NCBI GenBank assembly: GCA_002633025.1
Contig: NMRB01000726.1
Span: forward strand, 186,001 to 250,000
Source: Notospermus geniculatus
Lineage: Eukaryota > Nemertea > Pilidiophora > Heteronemertea > Lineidae
Direction of reading: 5' to 3'
Length of the DNA: 64,000 nt
The translations under genes were made by a program, and so were the position numbers. Shown piece by piece: positions 21,765 to 33,989 of this stretch (positions are counted from its first letter, which is position 1; each line of letters opens with the position of its first letter). A model generated the notes under the pieces. That model was not told the DNA's origin. It ran no database searches and saw nothing but the letters and a program-made list of their open reading frames with translations.

Positions 21765-22041
21765 GATTTCAGGTGGGCACGGTACAAACTTTGTGAAAAG
21801 GGCACTTCAACCTAGAAAAGGGCACTTTTCATTCACGACATTTCTACTAATGGAATTTGAGAGCTTGTCAGTTAAAAAGGTCTCTTGATAACTCCAGTCA
21901 ACAGCCAATTTAAGCCAGTTTATAAGGTGATATGACCAAAAGGGACCATGACAGAGATGGTCTGGAGGGTACTAAAACCAAAAAAATTTTTTTAAGGGCA
22001 TGGTGCCCTAGGGGGTTAAAAAGGGCACAGCAGTGCCCCCT
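21765..22041 (+). repeat. GGGCAC-rich diverged repeat
   Basis: Repeated GAAAAGGGCACTT, AAAAGGGAC and TAAAAAGGGCACAGCAGTG units; ends exactly where the large tandem duplication begins. Loosely similar to 7568-7830. Confidence 0.4.
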
Positions 22042-22633
22042 TTTAGGGGCACAGCGCAGCGCCTCTCTAAAATGGCCTAGATATAACCCTGCCATGTAAG
22101 GGTGGGAAAGTACCAAATGGCATGGGAAGCACATGAAGGAAAGATTCCTTCACAGATTCGGGGATATTGCGGCAGCCAGTGCAGTGTGCCGGACATGCCG
22201 GAGCTGCCCTTTTCTGGCATGACCTTCGTATGTACTTTCAGAAAACCTGGTCTTGGTGTCATGAAACTCCAGAAATCTTGTTTGCCATCATTAACACTAG
22301 TCCCTGTTTGACACTGGCCATCATCATGAAGTGAGTTAATACTGCCACCAACTGATGAAATATTGGGCAGAGTAAGTAGTTGAGGTGACAGACAGTGTCA
22401 TCCATGGAGAGCCAATAATGTGTATGTGTTCTAATTATCAAATCAAGGAAGTATATGTAATTATTTACAAGTCGACAGTGTTAAAACCACTGGAGAAACC
22501 AGAGTCATTAAAATGTTAGTAGCTTGGATTGTCTGGAACTCGGGGTTGAGTAGCTATTTGGAGTCAAGTCAACTTCATCATCTGGTGGGATTTCAGCAAT
22601 ACTGTGAACATGAGGTCTGGGGTCCAGTTTCTC

Positions 22634-22661
22634 ATGTTAGTGATGGTCAGCATTGCTGACC
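22634..22661 (+). promoter_or_regulatory. palindrome TGGTCAGCATTGCTGACCA
   Basis: Perfect 19-base palindrome (apart from its centre base) made of inverted GGTCA half-sites seven bases apart, preceded by GTGATG. Recurs at 28886-28913 (copy B) and, inverted, at about 41619 and 42807. Confidence 0.5.
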
Positions 22662-22953
22662 ACACAGCAGCCTGTTGATATCTTTGAACTGAAGTCCTGA
22701 CACTGACGTTTTGGTGTCACTGCCTTGTTTGACAGTAGTCCCAATGCAAGAAACGAGGTCAAGTAATGTAAGTCTTAATCCAAATTTTTTGTCCAATTAA
22801 GGCACATTATAAAGGCCTGGGTCCACTTAGGCCTTTCACACAGCCAGTTGTATGATTTTCAGCGGAAAATGGACATTTTCAGTTGCTTGGTCAGATCAAG
22901 ACAAACGGCGTAAAAATATTCTTTGGACAACAGCCTTTTCATCCCACAATGAC

Positions 22954-23355
22954 TTGCAATGTCTGAACTTCATGTTCTCAGACTCTGCCATCAAGGTCAC
23001 AAAAGGTCAAGGTCATTAGCCAGCCAACTTGCTCGTCCCATGATGTGATTTGTCCATCAGTCCCAATTAGCGGTAAAGTGTGCGAAATTTTCCAGTTGAT
23101 GACATTTGCGGCGGACCACAGTAAAGTGAGTCACAAATTTCATTGGATCAAATTTGAATTGACTATTGATTTAGATCGCATTTCGATCTGGACTGATGGT
23201 CTCTACGATAAATGTAGGTTGCAATTACGAGATTTCTAAAATTTCCTTTTTACTTCTTAGTGGTAATTGACATCTTTCCCAAGGTGATGGGGTCGCTAAT
23301 TAGAGGGCTTCAAGACCAGGTTGTGTGTCTTCATTTCTGAATTTGTGGCACTCAG
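22954..23355 (+). promoter_or_regulatory. 402-bp near-identical block, copy A
   Basis: Aligns gaplessly to 29203-29604 with only three substitutions, while the 70 bp just upstream differ at about a fifth of positions. Contains TCAAGGTCA twice (22991-22999, 23007-23015), CCAATTAGCGG and GCTAATTAG. This pattern suits a constrained cis-regulatory element or local gene conversion. A 64-codon frame inside is not convincing as a gene: it has one Leu/Pro difference and one silent difference. Confidence 0.45.
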
Positions 23356-23942
23356 GTAGTGGGTGTGTTTGGAATGATGTCAGAATATCTCTCCAGAAAA
23401 CTGTCTAACACTCTGGAAAAACAGTCTGAATTACTGACCTAATTAAGAATGCAGCATCTTGTCAAATTCATGGCAGACAGGTATTTCAGAAACTGAGTCA
23501 TGAAATCGTTTTGCTAATACACTTTTGGTTGTTGGAGAATATTCTACAAATTAAAGGAACTGAAGAGTACAAATCCTGAAACAAAAGAACTTGTTTTTTG
23601 GCTGTCATACGTTTGAAATACTACACTGCTACCTGTTGTTATTATTGTTGACAGTGCCAGAATGTTCTGTAGAGAACAAAATAATTTTTTTTCAACAGAG
23701 AAAAATGATTTCAAAACAATGGACACATTGTGTCATGTGATGAATATTATATGCCAGGCATATTCCACAACCCTTGAGATGAGCCATTGTCACATACATG
23801 TATGCCTATGGTAATTTGTGCTACTTGTCCAAAAGGTCAGAAGGGGTCAAATAGGTCAAAAGTCGCAAAACTCTTTTTAAACAGCTGTTCGTTAAAGGAA
23901 CATGTCACCTGGTCTCATTCCGGTATTTTGACTGCCAATGTA

Positions 23943-23956
23943 GTGCCACCTAGCGG
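23943..23956 (-). promoter_or_regulatory. CTCF-like motif, copy A
   Basis: Minus strand reads CCGCTAGGTGGCAC, a full match to the CTCF core. The duplicate at 30688-30700 keeps CCGCTAGGTGGC. Confidence 0.35.
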
Positions 23957-24937
23957 CAGCAATATGAACTACAAAAAATCATTACAAAATGTACATAATA
24001 CATTGTGTCCATTTGCTGACAATGTAGTCGGTCCCTGGGCATGATGATGGTGGCGCCGCTTATGAGAAAAAGTTGCAACACCAGGCTCCTTTAAAAGCGG
24101 AGAAGAAGATAGGTCTTCAAAGACTGACCTTTTTGTCAGCTTATTGATTCAATATAAAATGTGGGTCTTTCCTGAAAAAAATTGAATACCTGTAAACAAA
24201 TTGAAAGTATGGATATTTCCACTATGTTTGATATATTCTGATTTAATCATAATAAATACATGATGAATGCTTCAGGCATCATAATTACAAACTATATCAT
24301 TCTTTGTGTTAGACAATCTATGGTTGCCTCTGAAAAAAATTGATACTAAACCAGATGAACATTCCATCATTTAACAATGAGCATTGGAACAATAGCGATT
24401 GCTTACCACTATCTTTTTCTAAATGATCGCTGAAGGACATTTGTTGTTCTGTTTTCTTGTGTTATTGTCTTTTATTGTGTCTGTACATTTGTTTGTGTCT
24501 CAATGACAATGCTATTACTATAAGTATGCTAACAGGGAATATGGCGTAGTTTCTTTGTTTCAACTCTGGTTATCTCTTGTCTAGGATCATGAGAAGAATG
24601 GATGTGCTCTACATCTATTTTGCAATGAAGGGCAAATGAAGAGTTTAACCTTTGTCAACATACTGTAATCCCATGAAAATTAGGAATTGGGGCCAGTATT
24701 TCAAGTCTTGGAAGAAGCATTAATGCAATAGGAGCTGTCAGTCAGTTGACCAATAGGTGTCACTATGGCCCAATTCAATGCCCAGCAGACCCATTCATGG
24801 ATATATGGTTGGCTGAGCAGCAATCAGGAGAATTTTCTATTGTATTGGTCCACTAGAACTTTGGTGCCATCTTTTGGCAACAAACGTGATCGACTGCTTC
24901 TATTTCATTGCTAATGCCAGCTAGGCCTTATTATCTA

Positions 24938-25279
24938 AGGGCGGACTTCCACCTGAAAGTTTTCTGTCGCAATTTTCCTTTTGTAAACTTATAGAAAATT
25001 GTCAGATACTCTGTTGCATGATCAAGTTCTGTAGCGTGGAAGAGGCCTTTAAAGATTATGTCAGCCAGTTATTTTAGTGTCCGACAGTTACTGCTTGGAA
25101 CAGCACATGTTCTATTCCTCGCTAGAAATGTCTGCAATCTTTTCGAACAATACGCGGCAGTCCTCAACAATAGACACACGAGCAAATTTTGGACCACCTG
25201 CAACAGAGTGTCTGACAATTTTCCATAGGTTTCCATAAGGAAAATTGTGACAGAAAACTTTCAGGTGGAAGGCCGCCTT
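24938..25279. mobile_element. TA-flanked MITE present only in copy A
   Basis: Ends AGGGCGGACTTCCACCTGAA and the inverse TTCAGGTGGAAGGCCGCCTT, with further inverted CTGTCRCAATTTTCC; TA on both sides. Copy B has the empty site TATCTAAGTATG (about 31660-31670). About 342 bp, non-coding. Confidence 0.9.
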
Positions 25280-26001
25280 TAGTATGTGCGCTGACATACT
25301 TAGTTGGTTCTTTGTTTAGCTAAAAAAAACTGACCAATAACACACACCAGAGGAAAAAGATGGATAAACAACCACTACATCAAAAGTATAGAAAAATATG
25401 ATGGAAAATGCATCAAAATTAATGATTTTTCCCTGCACTGATATGTACCTGTTTGTTCCCCATTGGTTGTTTGGAAATTGCAAGTAGTGTTTTTCATGGA
25501 ATGTTGGTTTAACGTAAATGTTTTAGTTTTACTCTTTATTTTGCCAAGCTTCCACTTCATGAATTTTCTACTTGCATTGATTTCTAGTACTTAAATCTTG
25601 GCTCTCTTGATTGTTTTTAAAAAAATGGTGTTTTTCAAATCAAAAAATACATTAGTGCATTTGTTTTCTAAATCTGTACCCTGGATCTCATTGCCTTTTT
25701 GGATAAGTTGATTTTGAATCCAAGATATCAGTTGATGATAGAATGAGTAGTCTCACTTCATATCGCATATGTGTAAAATGACAATTGTATGCTTATAAAT
25801 ATAAGCATGTTGTCACTTCCTGGAGTACTTCAGACACATACCTACAAGTGTTTTTCAGTCAGTTTCACTTTCGTGAACAATAGAAAATGACTATGGCGGT
25901 CAAAGCACTACTTAATGCCTCTTACTATTTTAGGGAAAATGTCCTTCATTCCACACCTGTACATGTAATTATGTCTCCAGCTGAACTGTCCTGGGAGGAA
26001 C

Positions 26002-26463
26002 ATGGGTGCTTACTTGTACGTTTCCACCGTACACTGTACGGAAATCATTGCCAATTGTACGTGATACGTTTGAGGGTCCCCATCATACGTTTTGGAGATT
26101 TTTGGTCAGTTGTACGCAGAAACATCGTGAAATACGTTAAAAAGTAATCGTTCTACGTTTGAAAGTAGGATTTGTAAGGAATAAACATGACGAAGTTCAC
26201 AAGTTGTTTTCGTCGTTCTCCACCTCCCACTGAGCCACCAACTTAATTATACCCAAAAAATGTAGAAAATACCCAAAAATATCATTCTATTAACATATTG
26301 TATCCAAAACATTGTCAAAATACGCAAACATTGTAAAAATATACGCAAACATTGTCAAAATACGCAAACTCAGTCAATTCATATATTGTACCCAAAAGTT
26401 CGGCAAAATATCCAAACTTTGGTAGAAAAATACCCAGAATTTTTTTGGGGGGTAAGCAGCACT
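26002..26463. mobile_element. hAT-like element present only in copy A, 8-bp TSD
   Basis: Flanked by GGAGGAAC at 25994-26001 and 26464-26471; copy B has one GGAGGAAC (32391-32398). Ends ATGGGTGCTTAC and GTAAGCAGCACT are imperfect inverse copies. An 8-bp target duplication is the hAT hallmark. Interior holds GTACGTTT-type units and repeated ATACGCAAACATTGTCAAA. No transposase frame, so non-autonomous. Confidence 0.85.
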
Positions 26464-26763
26464 GGAGGAACCTCGCGAGGCAATGACGGGTCAACTGTCA
26501 AAAGTGGTCCTTTCTAAAAGTTTCTGCACTGAATTTACCAGTATTTACATGAAAGTTACAAGGAACATGATGCTTTCTGGTGCAAACTTCGAAAAACCAA
26601 CTTTTTGGTACGTTCTCTGCAGTTGATTAATAAAGAGACTGCAATCAATTTAGATACTAGATAGAAGTCACTCAACAGATGCCACATATCACTCAGGCAA
26701 GCCAGGCCTGTTGTATGATATAATACCACAATATATGGAGATACCTGGACTTAATGAACTTTA

Positions 26764-27091
26764 GGCCAAAAAAAAAATTGTCTGTTTCTTGTCCAGCAAC
26801 TCAGCGAAAATTGATGCGGGCATGCGAATTTTTTTTTATTTTCAAATAAATTTTTTTCCCGTTTTCTTCATGGATGGGGGGAAATACCACCAGCAAACTA
26901 TCTCTCTACATGTTTAAAGCACAGATTTCATGAAAAATAAACAAGTGATGAAGCATTTCTGTGCATTGTATAGAAGGCGCTGCGTAAGCAAAGTGGGAAA
27001 ATTTGAAATTGGTGAAAAAAAAATTTCGATGCGGAGGGTCTGGGAATGACGCGGGCGCGGACAAGAAACAAATACTTTATTTTTTTGGGCC
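26764..27091. mobile_element. Harbinger-like MITE present only in copy A, TTA TSD
   Basis: Ends GGCCAAAAAAAAAATTGTCT (then GTTTCTTGTCC) and the inverse GGACAAGAAACAAATACTTT...GGGCC. TTA at 26761-26763 and 27092-27094; copy B has the empty site AACTTTAATTG at about 32678-32688. About 328 bp. Confidence 0.9.
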
Positions 27092-29202
27092 TTAATTGAA
27101 TTGTTATTAAAGAGGAATTGAAATTATTGTGAAGATCATGACCACACTGGGCAATTTAATGTACACAATGATGAATCTACTCCAGTTTTATTCTTTGAAC
27201 ATCTGGTGGAAGTTTAGCATATGGAGTCCGTTGAATAATACTCTTCATTAACTGTCCCCATGTAATATTTCATGGGTATTGAAAAGTATGATGGTCATTC
27301 AAATTAAATGAGAAAAATTCAGCTGGGAAGCAGAGGATAGGGCATGTTGCCCTGACACGCATTCCTATCACTCCTACTCTCAGTGAGTGTAATTCAAAGG
27401 ACGAAGTCGAAGTGACCGTAGGCCATGTCAAGATGAGGACAGGGTAATTTGTGGACATGACTTGTTAATTCTTTTGCTTGAACTGATTTACACAGTTGCC
27501 CAAGCTCTAAAGTGGTCCAGACTGACACCACCAATATTATTGCACAATATGGGGCCCAAAATGGGTGTGCTTCTGGCATATAATAATGGAAGAAAGATTG
27601 GCAATAATATTGCCCATTTTGATCCTCATACTGTGCAATGATATTGATCGTGTATGGGCCGCTTTTACTTGCTATGTTAGTTTCATGTTTGCCACATTAC
27701 TGAAAATCATGTTATAAGTGCGAAGCAGTTATATGTATAAACTGTGTTAAACATTATGTTGTCTGAAGTGAATTAAACAATTACGTTTTTTAAATGTATT
27801 GAAATCTGACTTTGTTTAAAACACAATCAAATACGTTAGTTGCAAAACGTCTCATTTTTCCTGCATCTACTTTGATTGTTATTTGACTCCTCTTATTGAT
27901 ATTTTTAACTTCTATACAAGGTATTCCTCCATTATGTTTCCTTTCGTGAAGTTTTCAATTGTGGCTTATTTCTGCACTCATTGATGAAAATCTGTCATTT
28001 CACCAAGCATCTGAAGGTGTTTGCTATGGGCACTAACTCTGGACTAAGTTGGCGAAAAGTGGCACAAATATTAATCAACATCCACTTTCCTTCATCCCTG
28101 GCCATGTTGCTGACAAACAATTGTGGCACTTTCATTTGAAAAGAGTTGTGGAGTAAAAATAACACTTTGAAGTTGGAAATTAGTAGTGCCATCTGGCAGG
28201 ATACAAACAGTGGTGCACAACTACATGTATCTGTGGACTAAATTTGTAAAATTAAAATCAACATCCCTTTTCCTCCCCCCCCCCCATTTAGGGGCACAGC
28301 GCAGCACCTCTCTAAAATGGCCTAGATATAACCCTGACATATAAGGGTGGGAAAGTACCAAATGGCACGGGAAGCACAGGAAAGAAGTCCTTCACAGATT
28401 GGGGGGATGCGGCAGCCAGTGCAGTGCCAGACATGTTGGAGCTGCTTTTCTGGCATGACCTTCATATATATGTACGTACATGTACTTTCAGAAAACCTGG
28501 TCTTGGTGTCCTGAAACTCCAGAAATCTTGTTTGCACACTAGTCCCTGTTTGACACTGGCCATCATCATAGAATGAGTTAATACTGACACAAGTTGATGA
28601 GATATTGGGCAGATAAGTGGTTGAGGTGACAGACAGTGCCATCCATGGAGAGCCAATAATGTGTATGTGTTCTAATTATCAAATCAAGGAAGTATATGTA
28701 ATTATTTACAAGTCGACAGTGTTAAAACCACTGGAGAAACCAGAGTCATTAAAATGTTAGTAGCTTGGATTGTCTGGAACTCGGGGTTGAGTAGGTATTT
28801 GGATGTTGCCAAATCAGTGAGAACTTCATCATCTGGTAGGGCTTCAGCAATACCTTGACCATGAGGTCTGGGGTCCAGTTTCTCATGTTGGTGATGGTCA
28901 GCATTGCTGACCACACAGCAGCCTGTTGATATTGAACTGAAGTCTCCTGACACTGACGCTTTTGATGTCACTCCCTTGTTTGACAGTAGTCCCAATGCAA
29001 GTAACGAGGTCAACTAATGCAAGGCTTAATCCAAATTTTTTGTCCAATTTAGGCACATTCTAAAGGCCTGGGTCCACTTGGGCCTTTCACACAGCCAGTT
29101 GTATGATTTTTAGCGGAAAATGGACATTTTCAATTGATTGGTCACATCAAGATATATGGCGTAAAAATGCTCTAGGAAACAGTCTTTACACCCCATAATG
29201 AT

Positions 29203-29604
29203 TTGCAATGTCTGAACTTCATGTTCTCAGACTCTGCCATCAAGGTCACAAAAGGTCAAGGTCATTAGCCAGCCAACTTGCTCGTCCCATGATGTGATTT
29301 GTCCATCAGTCCCAATTAGCGGTAAAGTGTGCGAAATTTTCCAGTTGATGACATTTGCGGCGGACCACAGTAAAGTGAGTCACAAATTTCATTGGATCAA
29401 ATTTGAATTGACTATTGATTTAGATCGCATTTCGATCTGGACTGATGGTCCCTACGATAAATGTAGGTTGCAATTACGGGATTTCTAAAATTTCCTTTTT
29501 ACTTCTTAGTGGTAATTGACATCTTTCCCAAGGTGATGGGATCGCTAATTAGAGGGCTTCAAGACCAGGTTGTGTGTCTTCATTTCTGAATTTGTGGCAC
29601 TCAG
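29203..29604 (+). promoter_or_regulatory. 402-bp near-identical block, copy B
   Basis: Partner of 22954-23355; both TCAAGGTCA motifs are kept (29240-29248, 29256-29264). Confidence 0.45.
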
Positions 29605-29695
29605 ATACATGTAGGTGGGTGTGCTTTGAATGATCTCCAGAAAACTGTCTAACACTTTGAAATTACAGTCTATTCATTAATGAATGACTGACCTA

Positions 29696-30152
29696 AAGCC
29701 CCTTTCGCACCGGGCCTACGGAGAGTTGCGTCGCACTACTGACGCTGTGCCTATGCTGGTCTATGTGGCAGTACGCCGAGGGACGCAAAGGGGTACGCGA
29801 GATAGCCCCACTACCTACGCTGGCCTATACGTGGCAATACGCCGAGGGATGCAAGGGGGTACGCGAGATGGATTCAAAAAATTAAACATGTTAAATTTTT
29901 TCGCATACTTCCGGCGTAGAGCACTGGACGTATACGCAATATAGTATGCTACCCTACGTCAGTCCAATGAAAAATCCTTTGAGGCTGGTGTGGTGTTACG
30001 TATGGAAGGACGTAGTGTTGCGTACTTTTGGTTAGTGTGGGTTCAGGGACTATGCCGTTCTTGCCCGTAGCAGCATTTATTTCATGAGTAGCCTAATTTT
30101 GGCGTACTCAGACAGTATGCCGCACAACGCAGGTCTGGTGTGAAAGGGGCTT
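29696..30152. mobile_element. MITE present only in copy B, AAGCCCCTTTCRCACC ends
   Basis: Starts AAGCCCCTTTCGCACC and ends with the inverse GGTGTGAAAGGGGCTT. Copy A reads GACCTAATTAAGAATG without it (about 23437-23452). The target duplication is unclear because flanks changed (an extra TACATGTA-like piece on the right). Internally a segment of about 55 bp (ACGCCGAGGGAYGCAA then GGGTACGCGAGAT) is directly repeated. CpG-rich compared with its host, which fits a recent insertion. Confidence 0.85.
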
Positions 30153-30687
30153 AAGTACATGTAAGAATGCAGCATCTTGTCAAATTCATGGCAGACAGAT
30201 ATTTCAGTTGTCTACAGAAGCTGAGTCGTGAAATTGTTTTGCTAATACACTTTTGGGTTGTTGGAGAATATTCTACAAATTAAAGGAACTGAAGAGTATA
30301 ACTCCTGAAACAAAAGCACTTGTTTTTTCGGCTGTCATACATTTGAAATACTACACTGCTACCTGTTGTTATTATTGTTGACAGTGCCAGAATGTTCTGT
30401 TGAGAACAAAATAATTTTTTTTCAACAGAGAAAAATGATTTCAAAACAATGGACGCATTGTGTCATGTGATGAACATTGTCTCTATTGATGATCAGGATG
30501 ATTTTTATGCCAGGCATATTCCACAACCCTTGAGATGAGCCATTGTCACATATGCCTATGGTAATTTATGCTACTTGTCCAAAAGGTCAGAAGGGGTCAA
30601 ATAGGTCAAAAGTCTCAAAACTCTATTTCGTTAAAAGGAGCATGGTATGAGATCTCTTTCCAGTATTTTGACTGCCAGTGTAGAGGG

Positions 30688-30700
30688 AGCCACCTAGCGG
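30688..30700 (-). promoter_or_regulatory. CTCF-like motif, copy B
   Basis: Duplicate of 23943-23956; minus strand CCGCTAGGTGGCT. Confidence 0.3.
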
Positions 30701-33689
30701 CAGCAATACGAACTACAAAAAAAACATTACAAAATGTACATTGTGTCCATTTGCTGACAATGTAGTCAGTCCCTGGGCATGATGATGGTGGCGCTGCCTA
30801 CTGAGAAAAAGTTGCAACACCAGGCTCCTTTAAAAGCGGAGAAGAAGAGGTCTTCAAAGACTGACCTTTTTGTCAGCTTATTGATTCAACATACATGTAA
30901 GATGTGGGTCTTTCCCGAAAAAAATTGAATACCTGTAAACAAATTGAAAGTATGGATATTTCCACTATGTTTGATATTCTGATTTAATCATAATAAATAC
31001 ATGATGAATGCTTCAGGCATCATAATTACAAACAATATCATTCTTTGTGTTAGACAATGTATGGTTGCCTCTGAAAAAAATTGATACTAAACCAGATGAA
31101 CATTCCATCATTTAACAATAAGCACTGGAACAATAGCGATTGCTTACCACTGTCTTTTTCTAAATGATTGCTGAAGGACATTTGTTGTTCTGTTTTCTTG
31201 TGTTATTGTCTTTTATTGTGTCTGTACATTTGTTTGTGTCTCAATGACAATGCTATTAGTATTGCTAACAGGGAATACGGTGTAGTTTCTTTGTTTCAAC
31301 TGTGGTTGTCTCTTGTCTAGGATCATAATGGATGTGCTCTACATCTATTTTGCAATGAAGGGCAAATGAAGAGTTTAATCTTTGTCAACATACTGTAATC
31401 CCATGAATGAGGAATCGGGGCCAGTATTTCAAGTCTTGGAAGAAGCATTAATGCAATAGGAGCTGTCAGTCAGTTGACCAATAGGTGTCACTACGGCCCA
31501 GTTCAATGCCCAGCAGACCCATTCATGGATATATGGTTGGCTGAGCAGCAATCAGGAGAATTTTCTATTGTATTGGTCCACTAGAACTTTGGTGCCATCT
31601 TTTGGCAACAAACGTGATCGACTGCTTCTATTTCATTGCTAATGCCAGCTAGGCCTTATTATCTAAGTATGTGCACTGACATACTTAGTTGGTTCTTTGT
31701 TTAGCTAAAAAAAACTGACCAATAACACACTAGAGGAAAAAGATGGATAAACAACCACTACATCAAAGTATAGAAAAATATGATGGAAAATGCATCAAAA
31801 TTAATGATTTTTCCCTGCACTGATATGTACCTGTTTGTTCCCCATTGGTTGTTTGGAAATTGCAAGTAGTGTTTTTTTATGGAATGTTGGTTTAATGTAA
31901 ATGTTTTAGTTTTACTCTTATTTTGCCAAGCTTCCACTTCATGAATTTTCTACTTGCATTGATTTCTAGTACTTAAATCTTGGCTCTCTTGATTGTTTAT
32001 AAAAAAATGGTGTTTTTCAAATCAAAAAATACATTAGTGCATTTGTTTTCTAAATCTGTACCCTGGATCTCATTGCCTTTTTGGATAAGTTGATTTTGAA
32101 TCCAAGATATCAGTTGATGATAAAATGAGTAGTCTCACTTCATATCGCATATGTGTAAAATGACTATTGTATGCTTATAAATATAAGCATGTTTTCACTT
32201 CCTGGAGTACTTCAGACACATACCTACAAGTGTTTTTCAGTCAGTTTCACTTTCGTGAACAATAGAAAATGACTAGATTGCCGGAAAACATGGCGGACAA
32301 AGCACTACTTAATGCCTCTTACTATTTTAGGGAAAATGTCCTTCATTCCACACCTGTACATGTAATTATGTCTACAGCTGAACTGTCCTGGGAGGAACCT
32401 CGCGAGGCAATGACGGGTTAACTGTCAAAAGTGGTCCTTTCTAAAAGTTTCTGCACTGAATTTACATGAAAGTTACAAGGAACATGATGCTTTCTGGTGC
32501 AAACTTCGAAAAACCAACTTTTTGGTACGTTCTCTGCAGTTGATTAATGAAGGGACTGCAATCAATTTAGATACTAGATAGAAGTAATACACTCAACAGA
32601 TGCCACATATCACTCAGGCAAGCCAGGCCTGTTGTATGATATAATACCACAATATATGGAGATACCTGGACTTAATGAACTTTAATTGAATTGTTATTAA
32701 AGAGGAATTGAAATTATTGTGAAGATCATGACCACACTGGGCAATTTAATGTACACAATGATGAATCTACTCCAGTTTTATTCTTTGAACATCTGGCGGA
32801 AGTTTAGCATATGGAGTCCGTTGAATAATACTCTTCATTAACTGTCCCCATGTAATATTTCATGGGTATTGAAAAGTATGATGGTCATTCAAATTAAATG
32901 AGAAAAATTCAGCTGGGAAGCAGAGGATAGGGCATGTTGCCCTGACAAGCATTCCTATCACTCCTACTCTCAGTGAGTGTAATTCAAAGGACGAAGTCGA
33001 AGTGACCGTAGGCCATGTCAAGATGAGGACAGGGTAATTTGTGGACATGACTTGTTAATTCTTTTGCTTGAACTGATTTACACAGTTGCCCAAGCTCTAA
33101 AGTGGTCCAGACTGACACCACCCAATATTATTGCACAATAAGGGGCCCAAAATGGGTGTGCTTCTGGCATAATAATGGAAGAAAGATTGGCAATAATATT
33201 GCCCATTTTGATCCTCATACTGTGCAATGATATTGATCGTGTATGGGCCGCTTTTACTTACTATGTTAGTTTCATGTTTGCCACATTACTGAAAATCATG
33301 TTATAAGTGCGAAGCAGTTATATGTATAAACTTTGTTAAACATGGACCACCTTATGTTGTCTGAGGTGAATTAAACAATTATGTTTTTTAAACATATTGA
33401 AATCTGACTTTGTTTAAAACACAATCAAATACTTTAGTTGCAAAACGTCTCATTTTTCCTGCATCTACTTTGATTGTTATTTGACTCCTCTTATTGATAT
33501 TTTTAACTTCTATACAAGGTATTCCTCCATTATGTTTCCTTTCGTGAAGTTTTCAATTGTGGCTTTTCTGCACTCATTGATGAAAATCTGTCATTTCACC
33601 AAGCATCTGAAGGTGTTTGCTATGGGCACTAACTCTGGACTAAGTTGGCGAAAAGTGGCACAAGTATAAATCAACATCCACTTTCCTTC

Positions 33690-33985
33690 ATCCCTGGCCA
33701 TGTTGCTGACAAACAATTGTGGCACTTTCATTTGAAAAGAGTTGTGGAGTAAAAATAACACTTTGAACTTGGAAATTAGTAGTGCCATCTGGCAGAATAC
33801 AAACTGTGGTGCACAACTATCTGTGGACTAAATTTGTAAAATTAAAATCAACATCCCGTTTCCTTCCTCCCTGGCCATCCCTGACAAATTAGCATGTGGC
33901 GCCATCTCTATTTGAAGAATTGTGGTGTAGGAAGTAACAGTTTGGACTTGGAAACAAGTAGTGCCGCCTGGAGGAAGGGGGGACA
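33690..33985 (+). repeat. older ~170-bp tandem repeat at the duplication edge
   Basis: TTCATCCCTGGCCATGTTGC...AGTAGTGCCATCTGGCAG (33690-33797) is echoed by CCTCCCTGGCCATCCCTGAC...AGTAGTGCCGCCTGGAGG (33866-33975) with clear divergence. Copy B of the large duplication ends in the spacer or start of the second unit. Confidence 0.75.
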
Positions 33986-33989
33986 ATCG

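Larger units (their letters stand above)
22042..28286 (+). repeat. large tandem duplication, copy A
   Basis: Starts TTTAGGGGCACAGCGCAG and matches 28287-33869 in the same order and orientation. Length is 6245 bp. After removing three copy-A-only insertions (24938-25279, 26002-26463 and 26764-27091, about 1.14 kb with target duplications) about 5.1 kb remains, the same as copy B without its one insertion. Identity is patchy: blocks above 99 percent alternate with blocks near 80 percent. No coding exon is evident. The short frames shared by both copies (for example 23045-23239) are by-products of DNA identity. Confidence 0.95.
28287..33869 (+). repeat. large tandem duplication, copy B
   Basis: Direct copy of 22042-28286, 5583 bp, joined to copy A at a poly-C tract (28271-28285). 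Lacks the three copy-A transposons and has one of its own (29696-30152). Ends around 33869, inside an older local repeat (33690-33980). One consequence is that every shared motif and short frame occurs twice, about 6.2 kb or, beyond the insertions, about 5.6 kb apart. Confidence 0.95.

Noticed and set aside
23045-29488. 64-codon frame conserved in both copies of the large duplication, as a candidate gene
   Set aside because: The whole 402-bp block is equally conserved beyond the frame, and the two substitutions in the frame (one Leu/Pro, one silent) show no coding pattern.
22042-33869. The large duplication as a pure assembly artefact (two haplotypes joined)
   Set aside because: Divergence is patchy and each copy has private insertions, which haplotypes could also show, so this is not excluded. 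However, tandem order with a poly-C junction and an ancestral repeat at the edge favours a real duplication. Read depth would decide.
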